Numbered from the stretch's first letter, positions 38,251-47,857 are shown. The stretch is 64,000 bases of DNA from Methylocystis sp. IM3 (GCF_038070105.1 NZ_JBBPBZ010000002.1:233501-297500); one strand, 5' to 3'. Made by a program: numbers and translations. The notes: a model not told the origin generated them from the letters alone.

Positions 38251-39936
38251 ATGAAGTCACTTCATGCTCATGCCGCGCGTTTTTCCGCTGCGCAGGCAGC
38301 TTCCTCGAGGGCGCTCTTGGCATTCATCGCGCTGCCCCTGGCGGGCTGCGCGGTCGGTCCGGATTTCGTTTCGCCGCCGCCGCCCGGAGTCGATCGCTTC
38401 ACGCCCGAGAAAATAACGCGTGCCGGCGACAAGTCCGCCAGCATAGGCTTTGCGGGCGGCGACGTGCCGCAGCGCTGGTGGGAAACCTTCAGAAATCCCA
38501 AACTCAATCGGCTGATCGAGTCGTCGATCGAGCATAACCCCTCGATCCAGGCCGCCGAAGCGGCGATCAAAGTTTCTTACTACACAGCGGAGGCGCAAAA
38601 GGGCGCCTTTCTGCCGGCGCTAGCCGCAAATTCGAACGATAGTCTGAGTTTGCCCTCGAATCTCCGTCCGCTGAGCGCCATCAACCAGACGATTTTCAAC
38701 CAGACCTATCCATCGCTCTACAATATCGTCAACAATCAGCCGCTCCTCAATGTGACGCAAAACCCGCCCTTGTGGTCTTATTCGTTGTTCCTGAAGCAGC
38801 TGACGGTCTCCTACACGCTCGATATCTGGGGGCAGAACAGGCGCACGGTCGAATCTCTCGAGGCGCAGACGGATCTGATGCGCTTCCAGTCGGAAGCCGC
38901 CTATCTCGCTCTTACGAGCAATGTCGCTGTCGCCGCGATACAGGAAGCGGCTCTGCGGGGGCAGCAGGCCGCCGTTGAAAAGGTGATCAGGATCGAGCGC
39001 GACCTGCTCGACATCTTGCGCAAACAACAGGGCGTCGGCTGGGCTTCGGAAGCCGATGTTCTGACGCAGGAGGCGGCCCTCGCGCAGGCCCTGCAACTGC
39101 TTCCCCCGCTCAAGAAGCAGATCGCACAGCAGCAGGATCTCATCACCGCGCTGGCGGGACGCTATTCCACCGATCAGGCTCCAGAGACCTTTGACCTTGA
39201 CGAGCTCAAGCTCCCTCGGGCCGTGCCGGTGACGCTGCCGTCAGTTTTCGTGCGGCAAAGACCCGACATTCGCGCCGCCGAAGCCCAGCTCCATGCGGCA
39301 AGCGCTCAGGTCGGCGTCGCCGTCGCCGCGCGGCTGCCAAACATCACCTTGAGCGGGAGTGGCGGTTTCAGCGCCTACAAGCTTGCGCAACTGATCACGC
39401 CCGGCACGCAGCTTTATACGGTCGCCGCCAACGCCACCCAGCCGCTGTTCTCGGGTTTTTCTCTGCTCAACCAGCAGAAAGCGGCCGAGTCGGCCTTCGA
39501 GCAGGCCGAGGCGCAATATCGCCAGACAGTCATCGCGGCCTTCGAGAATGTCGCTGATTTATTGCGGGCCATTCAGGCGGATACGGAAGCCGTAAAGGCC
39601 GCCGCCTATGCCGAGAAGGTCTCGGGGCGAAACCTGGAAATCGTGCGCGGTCAGCTTCGCATTGGCAGCGTCAGCGTTCTCGCCATGCTCAACGCGCAAC
39701 AAACCTATCTTCTCGCAATTGTCGCTCACGCGCAGGCGCGAGGAAACCTGCTCTCCGATGTCGCCGGGCTTTTCATGGCGCTCGGGGGCGGCTGGCAAGA
39801 CCAGAACCTCAGGAACCTGCCCCCGACTGGCCCCGGATCGCCAACCCGGGAGCAAATCGAAACAATCGACGGGCCGGTCAACCCCAGCTTGCTCCCGGAC
39901 CCGATCGGAAACGCGCCAACGATTTCAGCTCATTGA
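38251..39936 (+). CDS. Outer-membrane efflux lipoprotein of the NodT/TolC family
   Basis: A 561-residue outer-membrane factor. The lipobox LAGC near residue 33 and CAVGPDFVSPPPP are typical of NodT lipoproteins, followed by two OEP repeats with long coiled-coil hairpins (for example LNQQKAAESAFEQAEAQYRQTV). It should form the trimeric outer channel for the adjacent RND system. The signal region is longer than usual but contains ALLAFIALPLAGC. It is followed 49 nt later by the PII gene on the same strand. Confidence 0.9.
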   Translation: MKSLHAHAARFSAAQAASSRALLAFIALPLAGCAVGPDFVSPPPPGVDRFTPEKITRAGDKSASIGFAGGDVPQRWWETFRNPKLNRLIESSIEHNPSIQAAEAAIKVSYYTAEAQKGAFLPALAANSNDSLSLPSNLRPLSAINQTIFNQTYPSLYNIVNNQPLLNVTQNPPLWSYSLFLKQLTVSYTLDIWGQNRRTVESLEAQTDLMRFQSEAAYLALTSNVAVAAIQEAALRGQQAAVEKVIRIERDLLDILRKQQGVGWASEADVLTQEAALAQALQLLPPLKKQIAQQQDLITALAGRYSTDQAPETFDLDELKLPRAVPVTLPSVFVRQRPDIRAAEAQLHAASAQVGVAVAARLPNITLSGSGGFSAYKLAQLITPGTQLYTVAANATQPLFSGFSLLNQQKAAESAFEQAEAQYRQTVIAAFENVADLLRAIQADTEAVKAAAYAEKVSGRNLEIVRGQLRIGSVSVLAMLNAQQTYLLAIVAHAQARGNLLSDVAGLFMALGGGWQDQNLRNLPPTGPGSPTREQIETIDGPVNPSLLPDPIGNAPTISAH

Positions 39937-39985
39937 GATTGGTGCTAGCATTCGGCAAACCTGGAGATTCTTGCAGGGGGTCTCG

Positions 39986-40324
39986 ATGAAGGTGGTCACG
40001 GCTATTATCAAGCCCTTCAAATTGAATGACGTGCACAATGTCCTCCATGCCATGGGCGTATCGGGGATGACCGTCACCCAGGCCAAGGGACACGGGCATG
40101 CAAAAGGCCACTCAGAGGTGCTTGGGGAGGTCGAGTATGTGGCGCACTTCATATCGAAGTTGAAGATCGAGGTGATCGTGCCGGACGCCCTCGCGTCATC
40201 CGTCGTCAAAGCGATCATGATATCGGCGCGCACCGGACGGGAGGGCGACGGCAAGATCTACGTCACAGCCCTGGACGAGGTCTACAAGATAAGCACCGGC
40301 GCTGTGGGAGCCAAAGCGCTCTGA
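39986..40324 (+). CDS. PII-family signal protein linked to an RND efflux system
   Basis: A 112-residue PII protein. The start MKVVTAIIKPFKLNDVHNVL and the ATP-binding segment TGREGDGKIYV match GlnB/GlnK, and a Tyr is kept at the position of Tyr51. The T-loop is divergent: VLGEVEY replaces the usual YRGAEY, and the Tyr46 position is Leu. The C-terminus is short. No amtB or glnA is nearby; it lies downstream of the efflux channel gene. A PII subgroup (PII-NG) has been reported beside metal-efflux genes, and this fits that context. ATG 39986 has GGGGG 5-9 nt upstream. Confidence 0.85.
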   Translation: MKVVTAIIKPFKLNDVHNVLHAMGVSGMTVTQAKGHGHAKGHSEVLGEVEYVAHFISKLKIEVIVPDALASSVVKAIMISARTGREGDGKIYVTALDEVYKISTGAVGAKAL

Positions 40325-40447
40325 GGGACCGTTGGGAGGCTCCCCTGGCGCGGAGCCAGATCGAGCTTCAGGGATGGCTGTGATTTGCGGATCGACACGC
40401 CAAACGACCGACCCCGAGATGGCGGCTCATCGCGCCGGGTGGATCGA

Positions 40448-40524
40448 TGGTAGCGGAGGAGGGATTCGAACCCCCGACACAAGGATTATGATTCCTCTGC
40501 TCTAGCCAACTGAGCTACTCCGCC
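40448..40524 (-). tRNA. tRNA-Met (CAT anticodon, elongator type)
   Basis: A 77-nt cloverleaf with CCA encoded. The acceptor stem starts GGCGGAG and pairs with CTCCGCT before ACCA. The anticodon loop is ATCATAA between GAGGA and TCCTT, and the T-loop has GGTTCGAATC. The GGCGGAG start fits elongator Met rather than tRNA-Ile2. Its 3' end faces the PII/RND region. Confidence 0.95.
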
Positions 40525-40787
40525 CCGGCTGTCTTGGCGCAGCCTTGGAACGCGAGCGATATAGTTCGCCCGCGCGCGCCAAGTCAAGACGCCAGGGCGG
40601 CCCTGCGCGAAAAAGCGCGACCGCGCCGCCTCGGGCCGCTCCCAGGCCGCAAAGTCCGGGCCGCTTTGCGCCGCCCGCCCTCAAGAGCCTTTTCTTTGCC
40701 GGTCTGGCGTGCGACAAGCCGGGCGCGGCAGCCCTGCGGGCGCGTCACGCCGCGAGCTCGACAGGAAACACCCCGGGTAGCGCGCCC

Positions 40788-41663
40788 ATGTCGGTCAAAC
40801 ACCCTATCATCTCGATCACCGGATCGTCCGGGGCTGGCACGAGTTCCGTCAAGCAGACCTTCGAGCAGATTTTCCGCCGCGAGCGCATCGAGGTCGCCTA
40901 TGTCGAGGGCGACAGTTTCCACCGCCACAACCGCGAGGAAATGAAGCTCAGGATGGCCGAGGCGCAAGCCGGCGGCAATTATCATTTCAGCCATTTCGGC
41001 CCGAGCGCCAATCTCCTCTCGGAGCTCGAAAATCTGTTCCGTGAATATGGCGAGACCGGCTCCGGCCGCTACCGCCACTACGCCCACGACGAGAACGAGG
41101 CCGCGGTGCTCGGCGTCCCGCCCGGCGAATTCACGGACTGGGAAGAGCTGCCGCCCAACACGGACATTCTCTTCTACGAGGGCCTGCACGGCGCCGTGGT
41201 GACGGACGAGGTCAATGTCGCGCGCTATGCGGACCTCAAGATCGGCGTCGTCCCGGTCATCAATCTGGAGTGGACGCAAAAGCTCCACCGCGACCGCCAG
41301 GCCCGCGGCTATACGACGGAGGCCGTCACCGAGACGATCCTGCGCCGCATGAACGACTACGTGCATTACATCTGCCCGCAGTTTTCCGAGACCGACATCA
41401 ATTTCCAGCGCGCGCCGACGGTCGACACCTCGAACCCCTTCGTCGCCCGCTCCATCCCCACCCCCGACGAGTCCATCGTCGTGATCCGTTTCCGCGAGCC
41501 GCGCGGGGTTGATTTCCCCTATCTCGTGACGATGATCGCGGGCAGCTGGATGTCGCGGGCCAATTCCATCGTCATTCCGGGCAACAAGCTCGACCTCGCG
41601 ATGCAACTCATCCTCACGCCGAGGATTCTCGAACTCGTCAGGCGCCGCAAGAGCGCGACGTGA
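40788..41663 (+). CDS. Phosphoribulokinase (class I, proteobacterial type)
   Basis: A 291-residue kinase that phosphorylates ribulose-5-phosphate to ribulose-1,5-bisphosphate. The P-loop variant GSSGAGTSS is at 12-20, followed by [15 protein letters not shown] and [18 protein letters not shown]. Length and motifs match CbbP/PrkB of autotrophic Proteobacteria. ATG 40788 begins the family core; the frame upstream to 40545 is low-complexity. It is first of four sugar-phosphate genes. RuBisCO is not in the window. Confidence 0.93.
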   Translation: MSVKHPIISITGSSGAGTSSVKQTFEQIFRRERIEVAYVEGDSFHRHNREEMKLRMAEAQAGGNYHFSHFGPSANLLSELENLFREYGETGSGRYRHYAHDENEAAVLGVPPGEFTDWEELPPNTDILFYEGLHGAVVTDEVNVARYADLKIGVVPVINLEWTQKLHRDRQARGYTTEAVTETILRRMNDYVHYICPQFSETDINFQRAPTVDTSNPFVARSIPTPDESIVVIRFREPRGVDFPYLVTMIAGSWMSRANSIVIPGNKLDLAMQLILTPRILELVRRRKSAT

Positions 41664-41674
41664 AAGTCAAGGAA

Positions 41675-43669
41675 ATGTCAGACGCACTCGAAGCCCCCAC
41701 GACCGCCGACGCCCGCTCCTGCGCCAACGCCATTCGCGCGCTCGCCATGGACGCGGTGGAAAAGGCCAAATCCGGCCATCCCGGCATGCCGATGGGCATG
41801 GCCGACGTCGCGACCGTGCTGTTCCAGCGCTTCATGAAATTCGACGCAGCCGAGCCCAACTGGCCCGATCGCGATCGCTTCGTCCTCTCCGCCGGCCATG
41901 GCTCGATGCTGCTCTATGCGCTGCATTACCTGCTCGGCTATCCCGGCATGACCCGCGCCGACCTCGAGAACTTCCGCCAGTTCGGCGCGCCGACGGCCGG
42001 CCATCCGGAATATGGCCACGCCCCCGGCGTCGAGACGACGACCGGCCCGCTCGGCCAGGGACTGGCGACCGCGGTGGGCATGGCCATCGCCGAACGCCTC
42101 GCCGCCGCCCGTTTCGGCGACGATCTCGTCGACCACAACACTTATGTCATTGCTGGCGACGGCTGCCTGATGGAGGGCCTGAGCCACGAGGCGATCGACC
42201 TCGCCGGGCATCTCAAGCTCTCGCGCATGATCGTGTTGTGGGACGACAATTCCATCTCGATCGACGGCCCGACCGATCTGTCGACCTCCATGGACCAGTG
42301 CGCCCGCTTCGCGGCCGCCGGCTGGCATACACAGCGCGTCGACGGCCACGACTCCGAAGCCGTCGCGGCCGCCATCGCCGCGGCCAAGGCCGACCCGCGC
42401 CCCTCCATGATCGCCTGCCGCACCGTGATCGGCTATGGCGCTCCCGGCAAGCAGGGCAAGGAATCCGTGCATGGCGCGCCGCTCGGCGCCGACGAGATCG
42501 TCGCCGCCCGCGCCGCGCTCGACTGGCCGCACACGCCCTTCGAGGTGCCGGAGGCGATTCTCGCCGCCTGGCGGGCCGCCGGCCGTCGGGGCGCCGGGGC
42601 GCGCGAGGCCTGGGAAAGGCGCCGCGACGCCTCGCCCAAGGGCCGGGCCTTCGAGACCTTCCTCAAGGGCGACGTCGCCGCGGAGATCGCCGCGCCGCTC
42701 GCCGCCTTCCGCGTGACGCTGGCGGCCGAAAAGCCCAAGGTCGCGACGCGCAAATCGTCTGAAATGACGCTGACCGTCATCAATGGCGCGACGGACGCGA
42801 CCATCGGCGGCTCGGCCGATCTGACGCACTCCAATTTCACCATCACCAAGGGCATGGGCTCGGTGCGGCCGGGAGATTTCTCAGGCCGCTACATTCATTA
42901 CGGCGTACGCGAGTTTGGCATGTCCGCGGCCATGAACGGCATTGCGCTGCATGGCGGCTTCGCGCCCTATGGCGGCACGTTCCTCGTCTTCTCCGACTAT
43001 GCGCGCGGCGCCATCCGCCTCTCGGCGCTCATGGGCCTGCGGGTCGTCTATGTGCTGACCCATGATTCGATCGGTCTCGGCGAGGACGGGCCGACGCATC
43101 AGCCGGTGGAGCATCTCGCCTCCTTGCGCGCGCTGCCCAATCTTCTGGTGTTCCGCCCGGCCGACGCCATCGAGACCGCCGAATGCTGGGAGCTGGCGCT
43201 CGCGCAAACCAACACGCCCTCGGTGCTGAGCCTCTCCCGCCAGAACCTGCCGACGCTGTCGCGCCCCGTGAGCGAGAATCTTTCGGCCAGGGGCGCCTAT
43301 GTGCTGCGCGAGCCCGAGGGCGGCCGCGACGTGACGATCCTCGCGACGGGCTCGGAGGTCGAGATCGCGCTCGCGGGGGCCGACGCGCTCGCCGCGAAGG
43401 GCGTGAAGGCGGCCGTCGTCTCCATGCCCTGCTGGGAGCTTTTCGAGGCGCAGCCGGCGAACTACCGGGCGCAGGTGCTGGGATCGGCGCCGCGGGTCGG
43501 CGTCGAGGCCGCGGTGCGGCTCGGCTGGGATCGCTGGCTCGGCGACAGGAGCGTTTTCATCGGCATGTCGGGCTTCGGCGCCAGCGCGCCGGCGGCAAAG
43601 CTTTACGAACATTTCGGAATTACCGCCGAGGCCGTGGCCGAAGCGGCCCTCACCCTAATTGAGGCTTAA
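41675..43669 (+). CDS. tkt: Transketolase
   Basis: A 664-residue ThDP-dependent transketolase. [25 protein letters not shown] and [13 protein letters not shown] (substrate/ThDP side) and [16 protein letters not shown] (the GDG...metal motif) are clear, as is [17 protein letters not shown] in the pyrimidine domain. It interconverts pentose, triose and hexose phosphates. ATG 41675 is used; an in-frame GTG at 41660 overlaps the phosphoribulokinase stop and would couple the genes. In this position it is the cbbT-type copy. Confidence 0.93.
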   Translation: MSDALEAPTTADARSCANAIRALAMDAVEKAKSGHPGMPMGMADVATVLFQRFMKFDAAEPNWPDRDRFVLSAGHGSMLLYALHYLLGYPGMTRADLENFRQFGAPTAGHPEYGHAPGVETTTGPLGQGLATAVGMAIAERLAAARFGDDLVDHNTYVIAGDGCLMEGLSHEAIDLAGHLKLSRMIVLWDDNSISIDGPTDLSTSMDQCARFAAAGWHTQRVDGHDSEAVAAAIAAAKADPRPSMIACRTVIGYGAPGKQGKESVHGAPLGADEIVAARAALDWPHTPFEVPEAILAAWRAAGRRGAGAREAWERRRDASPKGRAFETFLKGDVAAEIAAPLAAFRVTLAAEKPKVATRKSSEMTLTVINGATDATIGGSADLTHSNFTITKGMGSVRPGDFSGRYIHYGVREFGMSAAMNGIALHGGFAPYGGTFLVFSDYARGAIRLSALMGLRVVYVLTHDSIGLGEDGPTHQPVEHLASLRALPNLLVFRPADAIETAECWELALAQTNTPSVLSLSRQNLPTLSRPVSENLSARGAYVLREPEGGRDVTILATGSEVEIALAGADALAAKGVKAAVVSMPCWELFEAQPANYRAQVLGSAPRVGVEAAVRLGWDRWLGDRSVFIGMSGFGASAPAAKLYEHFGITAEAVAEAALTLIEA

Positions 43670-43688
43670 GAGATCAGCGGAGGCGAAC

Positions 43689-44771
43689 ATGGCTCTGATT
43701 ACCCTGCGGCAATTGCTCGATCACGCCGCCGAGCACGACTATGGCGTGCCTGCGTTCAACATCAACAATATGGAGCAGGGCCTCGCCGTGCTCGAGGCGG
43801 CCTCCTCCGTGGACGCGCCGGTCATCATCCAGGCCTCGCGCGGCGCCCGCAGCTACGCCAATGACATCATGCTCGCCAAGATGATCGAGGCGCTGATCGC
43901 CATGTATCCCGACATTCCGATCGTGATGCATCAGGACCATGGCAACAGCGAAGCGACCTGCGCCAGCGCCATCCGCTTCGGCTTCTCCTCGGTGATGATG
44001 GACGGCTCGCTCAAGGCCGACGGGAAGACGCCGGCGGACTATCAGTACAACGTCGACGTCACGCGCCGCGTCGTCGATCTCGCTCATTGGGTCGGGGCCT
44101 CGGTCGAGGGCGAGCTCGGCGTGCTCGGTTCGCTCGAGACCGGCGAGGGCGAGAAGGAAGACGGTCACGGCGCCGAAGGCAAGCTGTCGCACGACCAGCT
44201 CCTGACGGACCCGGCGCAGGCCGAGGATTTCGTCGCCCGCACCAAGGTCGACGCGCTCGCCATCGCCATGGGCACGTCGCACGGCGCCTATAAATTCACT
44301 CGCAAGCCCGACGGCGCGATCCTCGCCATGAATGTGGTCGAGGAAATTCATCGCCGCCTGCCCAACACCCACCTCGTGATGCACGGCTCCTCCTCCGTGC
44401 CGCAGGATCTGCAGGACGCCTTCAACGCGGCCGGCGGCGAAATGCCGCAGACCTGGGGCGTGCCGGTCGAGGAGATTCAGCGCGGCATCAAATTCGGCGT
44501 GCGCAAGATCAACATCGACACCGACTGCCGCATCGCCATGACGGCCGCGATCCGCGCCACGCTCGGCAAGAACAAGGGCGAGTTCGATCCGCGCAAATAT
44601 CTCAAGCCCGCGCAGGAGGCCATGGTGAAGGTCTGCCGCCAGCGCTACGAGGAATTCGGCACGGCCGGCTGGGCCTCGAAGATCAGGCCGGTTCCCATGG
44701 CCGAGATGGCCAAGCGTTACGCCAGCGGCGCGCTCGATCCGCAGTTCGGAACGAAGAAGGCGGCGGAGTAA
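43689..44771 (+). CDS. Class II fructose-bisphosphate aldolase (CbbA subtype)
   Basis: A 360-residue zinc aldolase. [48 protein letters not shown] (zinc His) and [12 protein letters not shown] are family marks; the Calvin-cycle subtype is indicated by length and by the phosphoribulokinase/transketolase neighbours. It joins dihydroxyacetone phosphate with glyceraldehyde-3-phosphate (or erythrose-4-phosphate). ATG 43689 has GGAGG 7 nt upstream and follows transketolase by 19 nt. Confidence 0.93.
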   Translation: MALITLRQLLDHAAEHDYGVPAFNINNMEQGLAVLEAASSVDAPVIIQASRGARSYANDIMLAKMIEALIAMYPDIPIVMHQDHGNSEATCASAIRFGFSSVMMDGSLKADGKTPADYQYNVDVTRRVVDLAHWVGASVEGELGVLGSLETGEGEKEDGHGAEGKLSHDQLLTDPAQAEDFVARTKVDALAIAMGTSHGAYKFTRKPDGAILAMNVVEEIHRRLPNTHLVMHGSSSVPQDLQDAFNAAGGEMPQTWGVPVEEIQRGIKFGVRKINIDTDCRIAMTAAIRATLGKNKGEFDPRKYLKPAQEAMVKVCRQRYEEFGTAGWASKIRPVPMAEMAKRYASGALDPQFGTKKAAE

Positions 44772-44806
44772 GGCGCGGCCCGCCGCAGTCCATTTGGCTT
44801 TCCCTC

Positions 44807-44849
44807 TCCCGCCGAGAGCCCGCCGAAAGGCGGGCGCTCCGGCGGGGGA
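44807..44849. repeat. Nested G+C-rich palindrome between aldolase and epimerase genes
   Basis: An inner perfect stem GCCCGCC-GAAA-GGCGGGC (44818-44835) with a stable GNRA-like loop is enclosed by an imperfect outer stem (TCCCGCCG with CGGCGGGGGA). It may limit read-through, stabilise the upstream mRNA or be a REP-like element. There is no T-tract. Confidence 0.5.
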
Positions 44850-44893
44850 AGTCCAGGGAGGGCGCCGAGCGGCCCTCCCGATATGCGAGTAAA

Positions 44894-45574
44894 ATGACCG
44901 ACATCATCATCGCCCCCTCCATCCTCTCCGCAGATTTCGCCCGGCTCGGCGAGGAGACGCGCGCCATGGAGCAGGCGGGGGCCGACTGGATACATCTCGA
45001 CGTGATGGACGGGCATTTCGTGCCCAACATCACCTTCGGCCCCGGCGTCGTCGCGGCGCTGCGCCCGGTTACCCGGCTGCCGCTCGACGTGCATCTGATG
45101 ATCGCGCCGGTTGACCCCTATATAAGCGCCTTCGCCGAGGCGGGGGCCGATATCATTACCGTTCACGCCGAGGGCGGCCCGCATCTGCATCGCTCGGTGC
45201 AGACGATCCGCGCGCTGGGCAAGAAGGCGGGCGTCTCGCTCAATCCGGCAACGCATGAGAGCTGCCTGCGCTACGTCCTGGACGACATCGACCTCGTGCT
45301 CGTCATGAGCGTCAATCCCGGCTTCGGCGGGCAGAGCTTCATTCCCGCGCAGATCGAGAAGATCGGCGCCATCCGCGAGATGATCGGCCGGCGCCCGATC
45401 CGCCTCGAGGTCGACGGCGGGGTGACGCCGCAGACGGCGACGGCGGTCGTGGAGGCCGGCGCCGACGCGCTGGTCGCGGGCTCGGCGGCCTTCCGCGGCG
45501 GCGCCGGCCAATATGGCGCCAATATCGCCGCCTTGCGGCAGGCGGCGGAGGCGGCCGGCGCGACGAGCGTCTAG
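44894..45574 (+). CDS. rpe: Ribulose-phosphate 3-epimerase
   Basis: A 226-residue TIM-barrel epimerase interconverting ribulose- and xylulose-5-phosphate. [47 protein letters not shown] and [11 protein letters not shown] are all family motifs and include the metal-binding His and Asp residues. It is last in the phosphoribulokinase-transketolase-aldolase-epimerase series, 122 nt after the aldolase with a palindrome between, so it may have partly separate expression. Confidence 0.95.
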   Translation: MTDIIIAPSILSADFARLGEETRAMEQAGADWIHLDVMDGHFVPNITFGPGVVAALRPVTRLPLDVHLMIAPVDPYISAFAEAGADIITVHAEGGPHLHRSVQTIRALGKKAGVSLNPATHESCLRYVLDDIDLVLVMSVNPGFGGQSFIPAQIEKIGAIREMIGRRPIRLEVDGGVTPQTATAVVEAGADALVAGSAAFRGGAGQYGANIAALRQAAEAAGATSV

Positions 45575-45664
45575 CTTCACACCCTTCGCAGCCGCCAAGG
45601 TTGTGAAGAGCGCGTCCCCCGGCTTGCGGCGGAAGACGAGCCGCATTAAGGAAAGCGGGCGCTT

Positions 45665-45739
45665 TGGGGCGTCGCCAAGTGGTAAGGCAGCGGATTTTGA
45701 TTCCGCCATACGGAGGTTCGAATCCTCCCGCCCCAGCCA
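45665..45739 (+). tRNA. tRNA-Gln (TTG anticodon)
   Basis: A 75-nt cloverleaf including CCA. TGGGGCG pairs with CGCCCCA, the anticodon loop is TTTTGAT with TTG at its centre, and the T-loop is GGTTCGAATCC. The first base U opposite A is normal for tRNA-Gln. Confidence 0.96.
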
Positions 45740-46148
45740 CGCAGACGCTATGTCTCCAGACTTGCAGAGACGCTGAAAAGGCGCCGCGCGTCGTGGCTTA
45801 TGCGGAATCGAGACGAGTAGGCGCGCGCGGCCGGCAATCGTTTTTGCGTCTCGACCACGTCGCCGCTGTCGTCGGCGTCTGTTACGTGGCCTCAAACTTG
45901 CCAAGAGCGGATCGTGTCGGGCCAGCAGGATGGCCGCGTAGCCTCGGCAGCCTCCACGAGAATAGAAAAGGCTCGGCCTCCTCAAAACCGATCGAAATCC
46001 GATCATTTCGGCGCCTGGCTGTCGCTGGGAATCGACACTGATCGAGATTTACGCCCGGCTTGGGCGTCGTCAGCCCGGTCTGGGCGCCCGCTCATTGAAA
46101 GGCGCGGGGTTTCGTTCGAATGTTGGCGGGATAAGGCTGGGTGTGAGA
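45740..46148. other. Intergenic stretch after tRNA-Gln
   Basis: About 410 nt without a supported gene. Several open frames cross it, but none has a ribosome site, a recognisable family or a sensible codon pattern. No tRNA duplicate, integrase or direct repeat of the tRNA 3' end was seen. Confidence 0.5.
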
Positions 46149-46382
46149 ATGATAAAGACGGCGCTCGTCTATTTTCCCGAAAACCAGGAACGAAGGACGC
46201 TTTCTTTCTGCCAGAGCGACGCGACGGCGATCCCCGTCTTGTGCGCGTTCCTGCTGCAGCACGACGGCGTGATCATTGAGGCCATAGGCTTCGATGAAAG
46301 TGAAATCCAGGCCCTCCAGAACTTTCGCGTCGTAGCAGGCTCCGCTCTCTTCGTCCTCCCTCCCAGGCAATTCGGCCGATAG
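46149..46382 (+). CDS. Small hypothetical protein
   Basis: A 77-residue protein starting MIKTALVYFPENQERRTLSF, with a central segment AIPVLCAFLLQHDGVIIEAIG and ending FVLPPRQFGR. No family recognised. The ribosome site is weak and the frame extends to 46095. The alternation of hydrophobic and charged residues looks protein-like, and the opposite-strand frame over the same region does not. Confidence 0.4.
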   Translation: MIKTALVYFPENQERRTLSFCQSDATAIPVLCAFLLQHDGVIIEAIGFDESEIQALQNFRVVAGSALFVLPPRQFGR

Positions 46383-46438
46383 GGCTCTCGAAAACGGGAG
46401 GGTTCGCCGCGGCGGCGCCGAAGGAGCGTGGATCGACG

Positions 46439-46693
46439 CTATCGGGATCGCCGCCTGATACAGGCGTCGAACGCATTGTCCGCCTCGAGGCTCAGATGCG
46501 GATTAGCGTAGATCCGCAAGGCGACGGAGCCCGATTCTCGCTCGGACAGGCCATGACGCCGGGCCACCGCCCTTTGCGATTCATAGGCGCACATTGCTCC
46601 ATCCGCATGGACGGCCCCATGAGGCGTTCGCGAAAAAGCCGGCGGCGCCTGTAGAGGCAGGAGGACACAGAGCAGGGGAAGCAATCGTCTCAT
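46439..46693 (-). CDS. Small secreted hypothetical protein
   Basis: An 84-residue protein with a clear signal peptide (RRLLPLLCVLLPLQAPPAFS) and two cysteines in the mature part. No family recognised. The ribosome site before ATG 46693 is poor, and the frame stays open upstream, so the start is uncertain. Confidence 0.45.
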   Translation of the reverse strand: MRRLLPLLCVLLPLQAPPAFSRTPHGAVHADGAMCAYESQRAVARRHGLSERESGSVALRIYANPHLSLEADNAFDACIRRRSR

Positions 46694-46786
46694 CGGGTCG
46701 TCGAAGCTGGAACGGAAGCCTCTCATATATAGGGAGGCTGAAGCCTTTTCGCGAGGCTCCGACGTCCCGCGCCTGGCGCCTGTGCG

Positions 46787-46811
46787 GGAACAAAGCTTTC
46801 TCTCGCAGGTT
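46787..46811 (+). promoter_or_regulatory. Candidate EcfG-type (general stress) promoter
   Basis: GGAAC at 46787-46791, exactly 16 nt, then GGTT at 46808-46811. The alphaproteobacterial general-stress sigma consensus is GGAAC-N16/17-CGTT, so there is one mismatch. It lies 26 nt before the start of the secreted small protein at 46838, a suitable distance. Confidence 0.5.
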
Positions 46812-46837
46812 CGCTTACCGCCGCGAGGAAAACGAAA

Positions 46838-47080
46838 ATGAAGAAAATTGCCGTATGCCTGTCCTTGTCGCTCTGTCTTCTGGCGCCGAACGGGGCGGCT
46901 TTCGCCAAGGGTTGCGTGAAAGGCGCGATCGTCGGCGGCGTCCTTGGCCATTATGCGGGCCATCACGGCGTTCTCGGCGCCATCGCCGGCTGCGCCTATG
47001 GGCGCCACGAGGCGAACAAGAGCTATCGGGTTGGACATCGCGCGCCCATCGACCGCCATTACGGCCGCGCCTGGATGTGA
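46838..47080 (+). CDS. Small secreted glycine-zipper-like protein
   Basis: An 80-residue protein with a signal peptide (KKIAVCLSLSLCLLAPNGAAFA). The mature part has a glycine-zipper-like AIVGGVLGHYAGHHGVLGAIAG segment and a His/Arg/Tyr-rich tail with two cysteines. ATG 46838 follows a CGAGGA site. An EcfG-like promoter sits just upstream, suggesting induction by general stress. Function unknown; glycine-zipper proteins often sit in the outer membrane. Confidence 0.7.
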   Translation: MKKIAVCLSLSLCLLAPNGAAFAKGCVKGAIVGGVLGHYAGHHGVLGAIAGCAYGRHEANKSYRVGHRAPIDRHYGRAWM

Positions 47081-47276
47081 GTCCGTCCCCGCCTGCCTGA
47101 TACCCCGCCGGGGCGGTGTTTACGATCGCGCCCATACTTTGACGCGGAATCCTGTTTTTTAGTCAGCGCGCCGCGCTTGGCTTATTTATACTCGTATTGA
47201 AGCTTTCCGCTCGCGCTCTGCGCTAAAGGGTCGTGATCGACCGAGGGAAGGCGTCGAACGCCAAGGGCCCGAAAGG

Positions 47277-47735
47277 ATGGATGAGAGGCTGGATATTCCT
47301 CAGACTGTCGCCGAGGAAAACTACGTCAAGTTTCAGCACGAGCTGTTGGAGTTTCTCTTCGCCCATCTCGTCGACATGCGGGCGATCTTCGAAGGGGATC
47401 TCGACGCTCTCCTGATCTTCATCTCGATTTCTCGCTATTATCTGCGGGACGAGCGGATCAGCGCCGGGGCGGAGGACGGCCCGCAGCCACATCATCCGCA
47501 TCACCCGCTGACCCTGTCGCGAATCTCCCTCATCACGACGATCCCGCGGGAAACCGCGCGCAGAAAGCTGAGCATGCTCGAAAGCCGAGGCCTCCTGGAG
47601 AGGGCCCCGGATGACGGCTGGCGGCTCACCGTCGTCGACGCCCGCCCGGTCATCAGATCGAGATATGAGGCCGTCTGGCAGCGCGTGATTCGCAGACTCG
47701 TGAAACTGGTCCGCGCGCTGAGAGAGCACGTCTGA
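47277..47735 (+). CDS. Winged-helix DNA-binding protein (paralogue of the protein at 51730-52182)
   Basis: A 152-residue regulator-like protein. The N-terminal half (KFQHELLEFLFAHLVDMR, ALLIFISISRYYLRDE) is helical and may dimerise or sense. The C-terminal half has a helix-turn-helix with SLITTIPRETARRKLSMLESRGLLER, as in MarR/Crp-type winged helices. It shares this layout and many residues with the protein at 51730-52182. A His-rich insertion (PQPHHPHHP) is absent from the paralogue and might bind metal. ATG 47277 has AAGGG upstream. Confidence 0.7.
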   Translation: MDERLDIPQTVAEENYVKFQHELLEFLFAHLVDMRAIFEGDLDALLIFISISRYYLRDERISAGAEDGPQPHHPHHPLTLSRISLITTIPRETARRKLSMLESRGLLERAPDDGWRLTVVDARPVIRSRYEAVWQRVIRRLVKLVRALREHV

Positions 47736-47761
47736 CCCCGCTTTTGCACGGCCCCGCGGCA

Positions 47762-47857
47762 TCAGAAACAGCTGTAGCAGATCGCCGCATGGGCGAGACC
47801 GACGCCGACCGCGAGGAAGACCGACGCGCCAATCAAAACGCCAAAGAGCCTGGTCAT
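47762..47857 (-). CDS. 31-residue single-helix membrane peptide
   Basis: ATG at 47857 with AAGGGAAC 7-14 nt upstream opens a 31-codon frame. The product is a basic MTRLF start, a continuous hydrophobic helix (GVLIGASVFLAVGVGLAHAA) and the end ICYSCF with two cysteines. It is too short for usual gene finders. The hydrophobic helix could be a membrane anchor or a signal peptide. Function unknown. Confidence 0.45.
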   Translation of the reverse strand: MTRLFGVLIGASVFLAVGVGLAHAAICYSCF

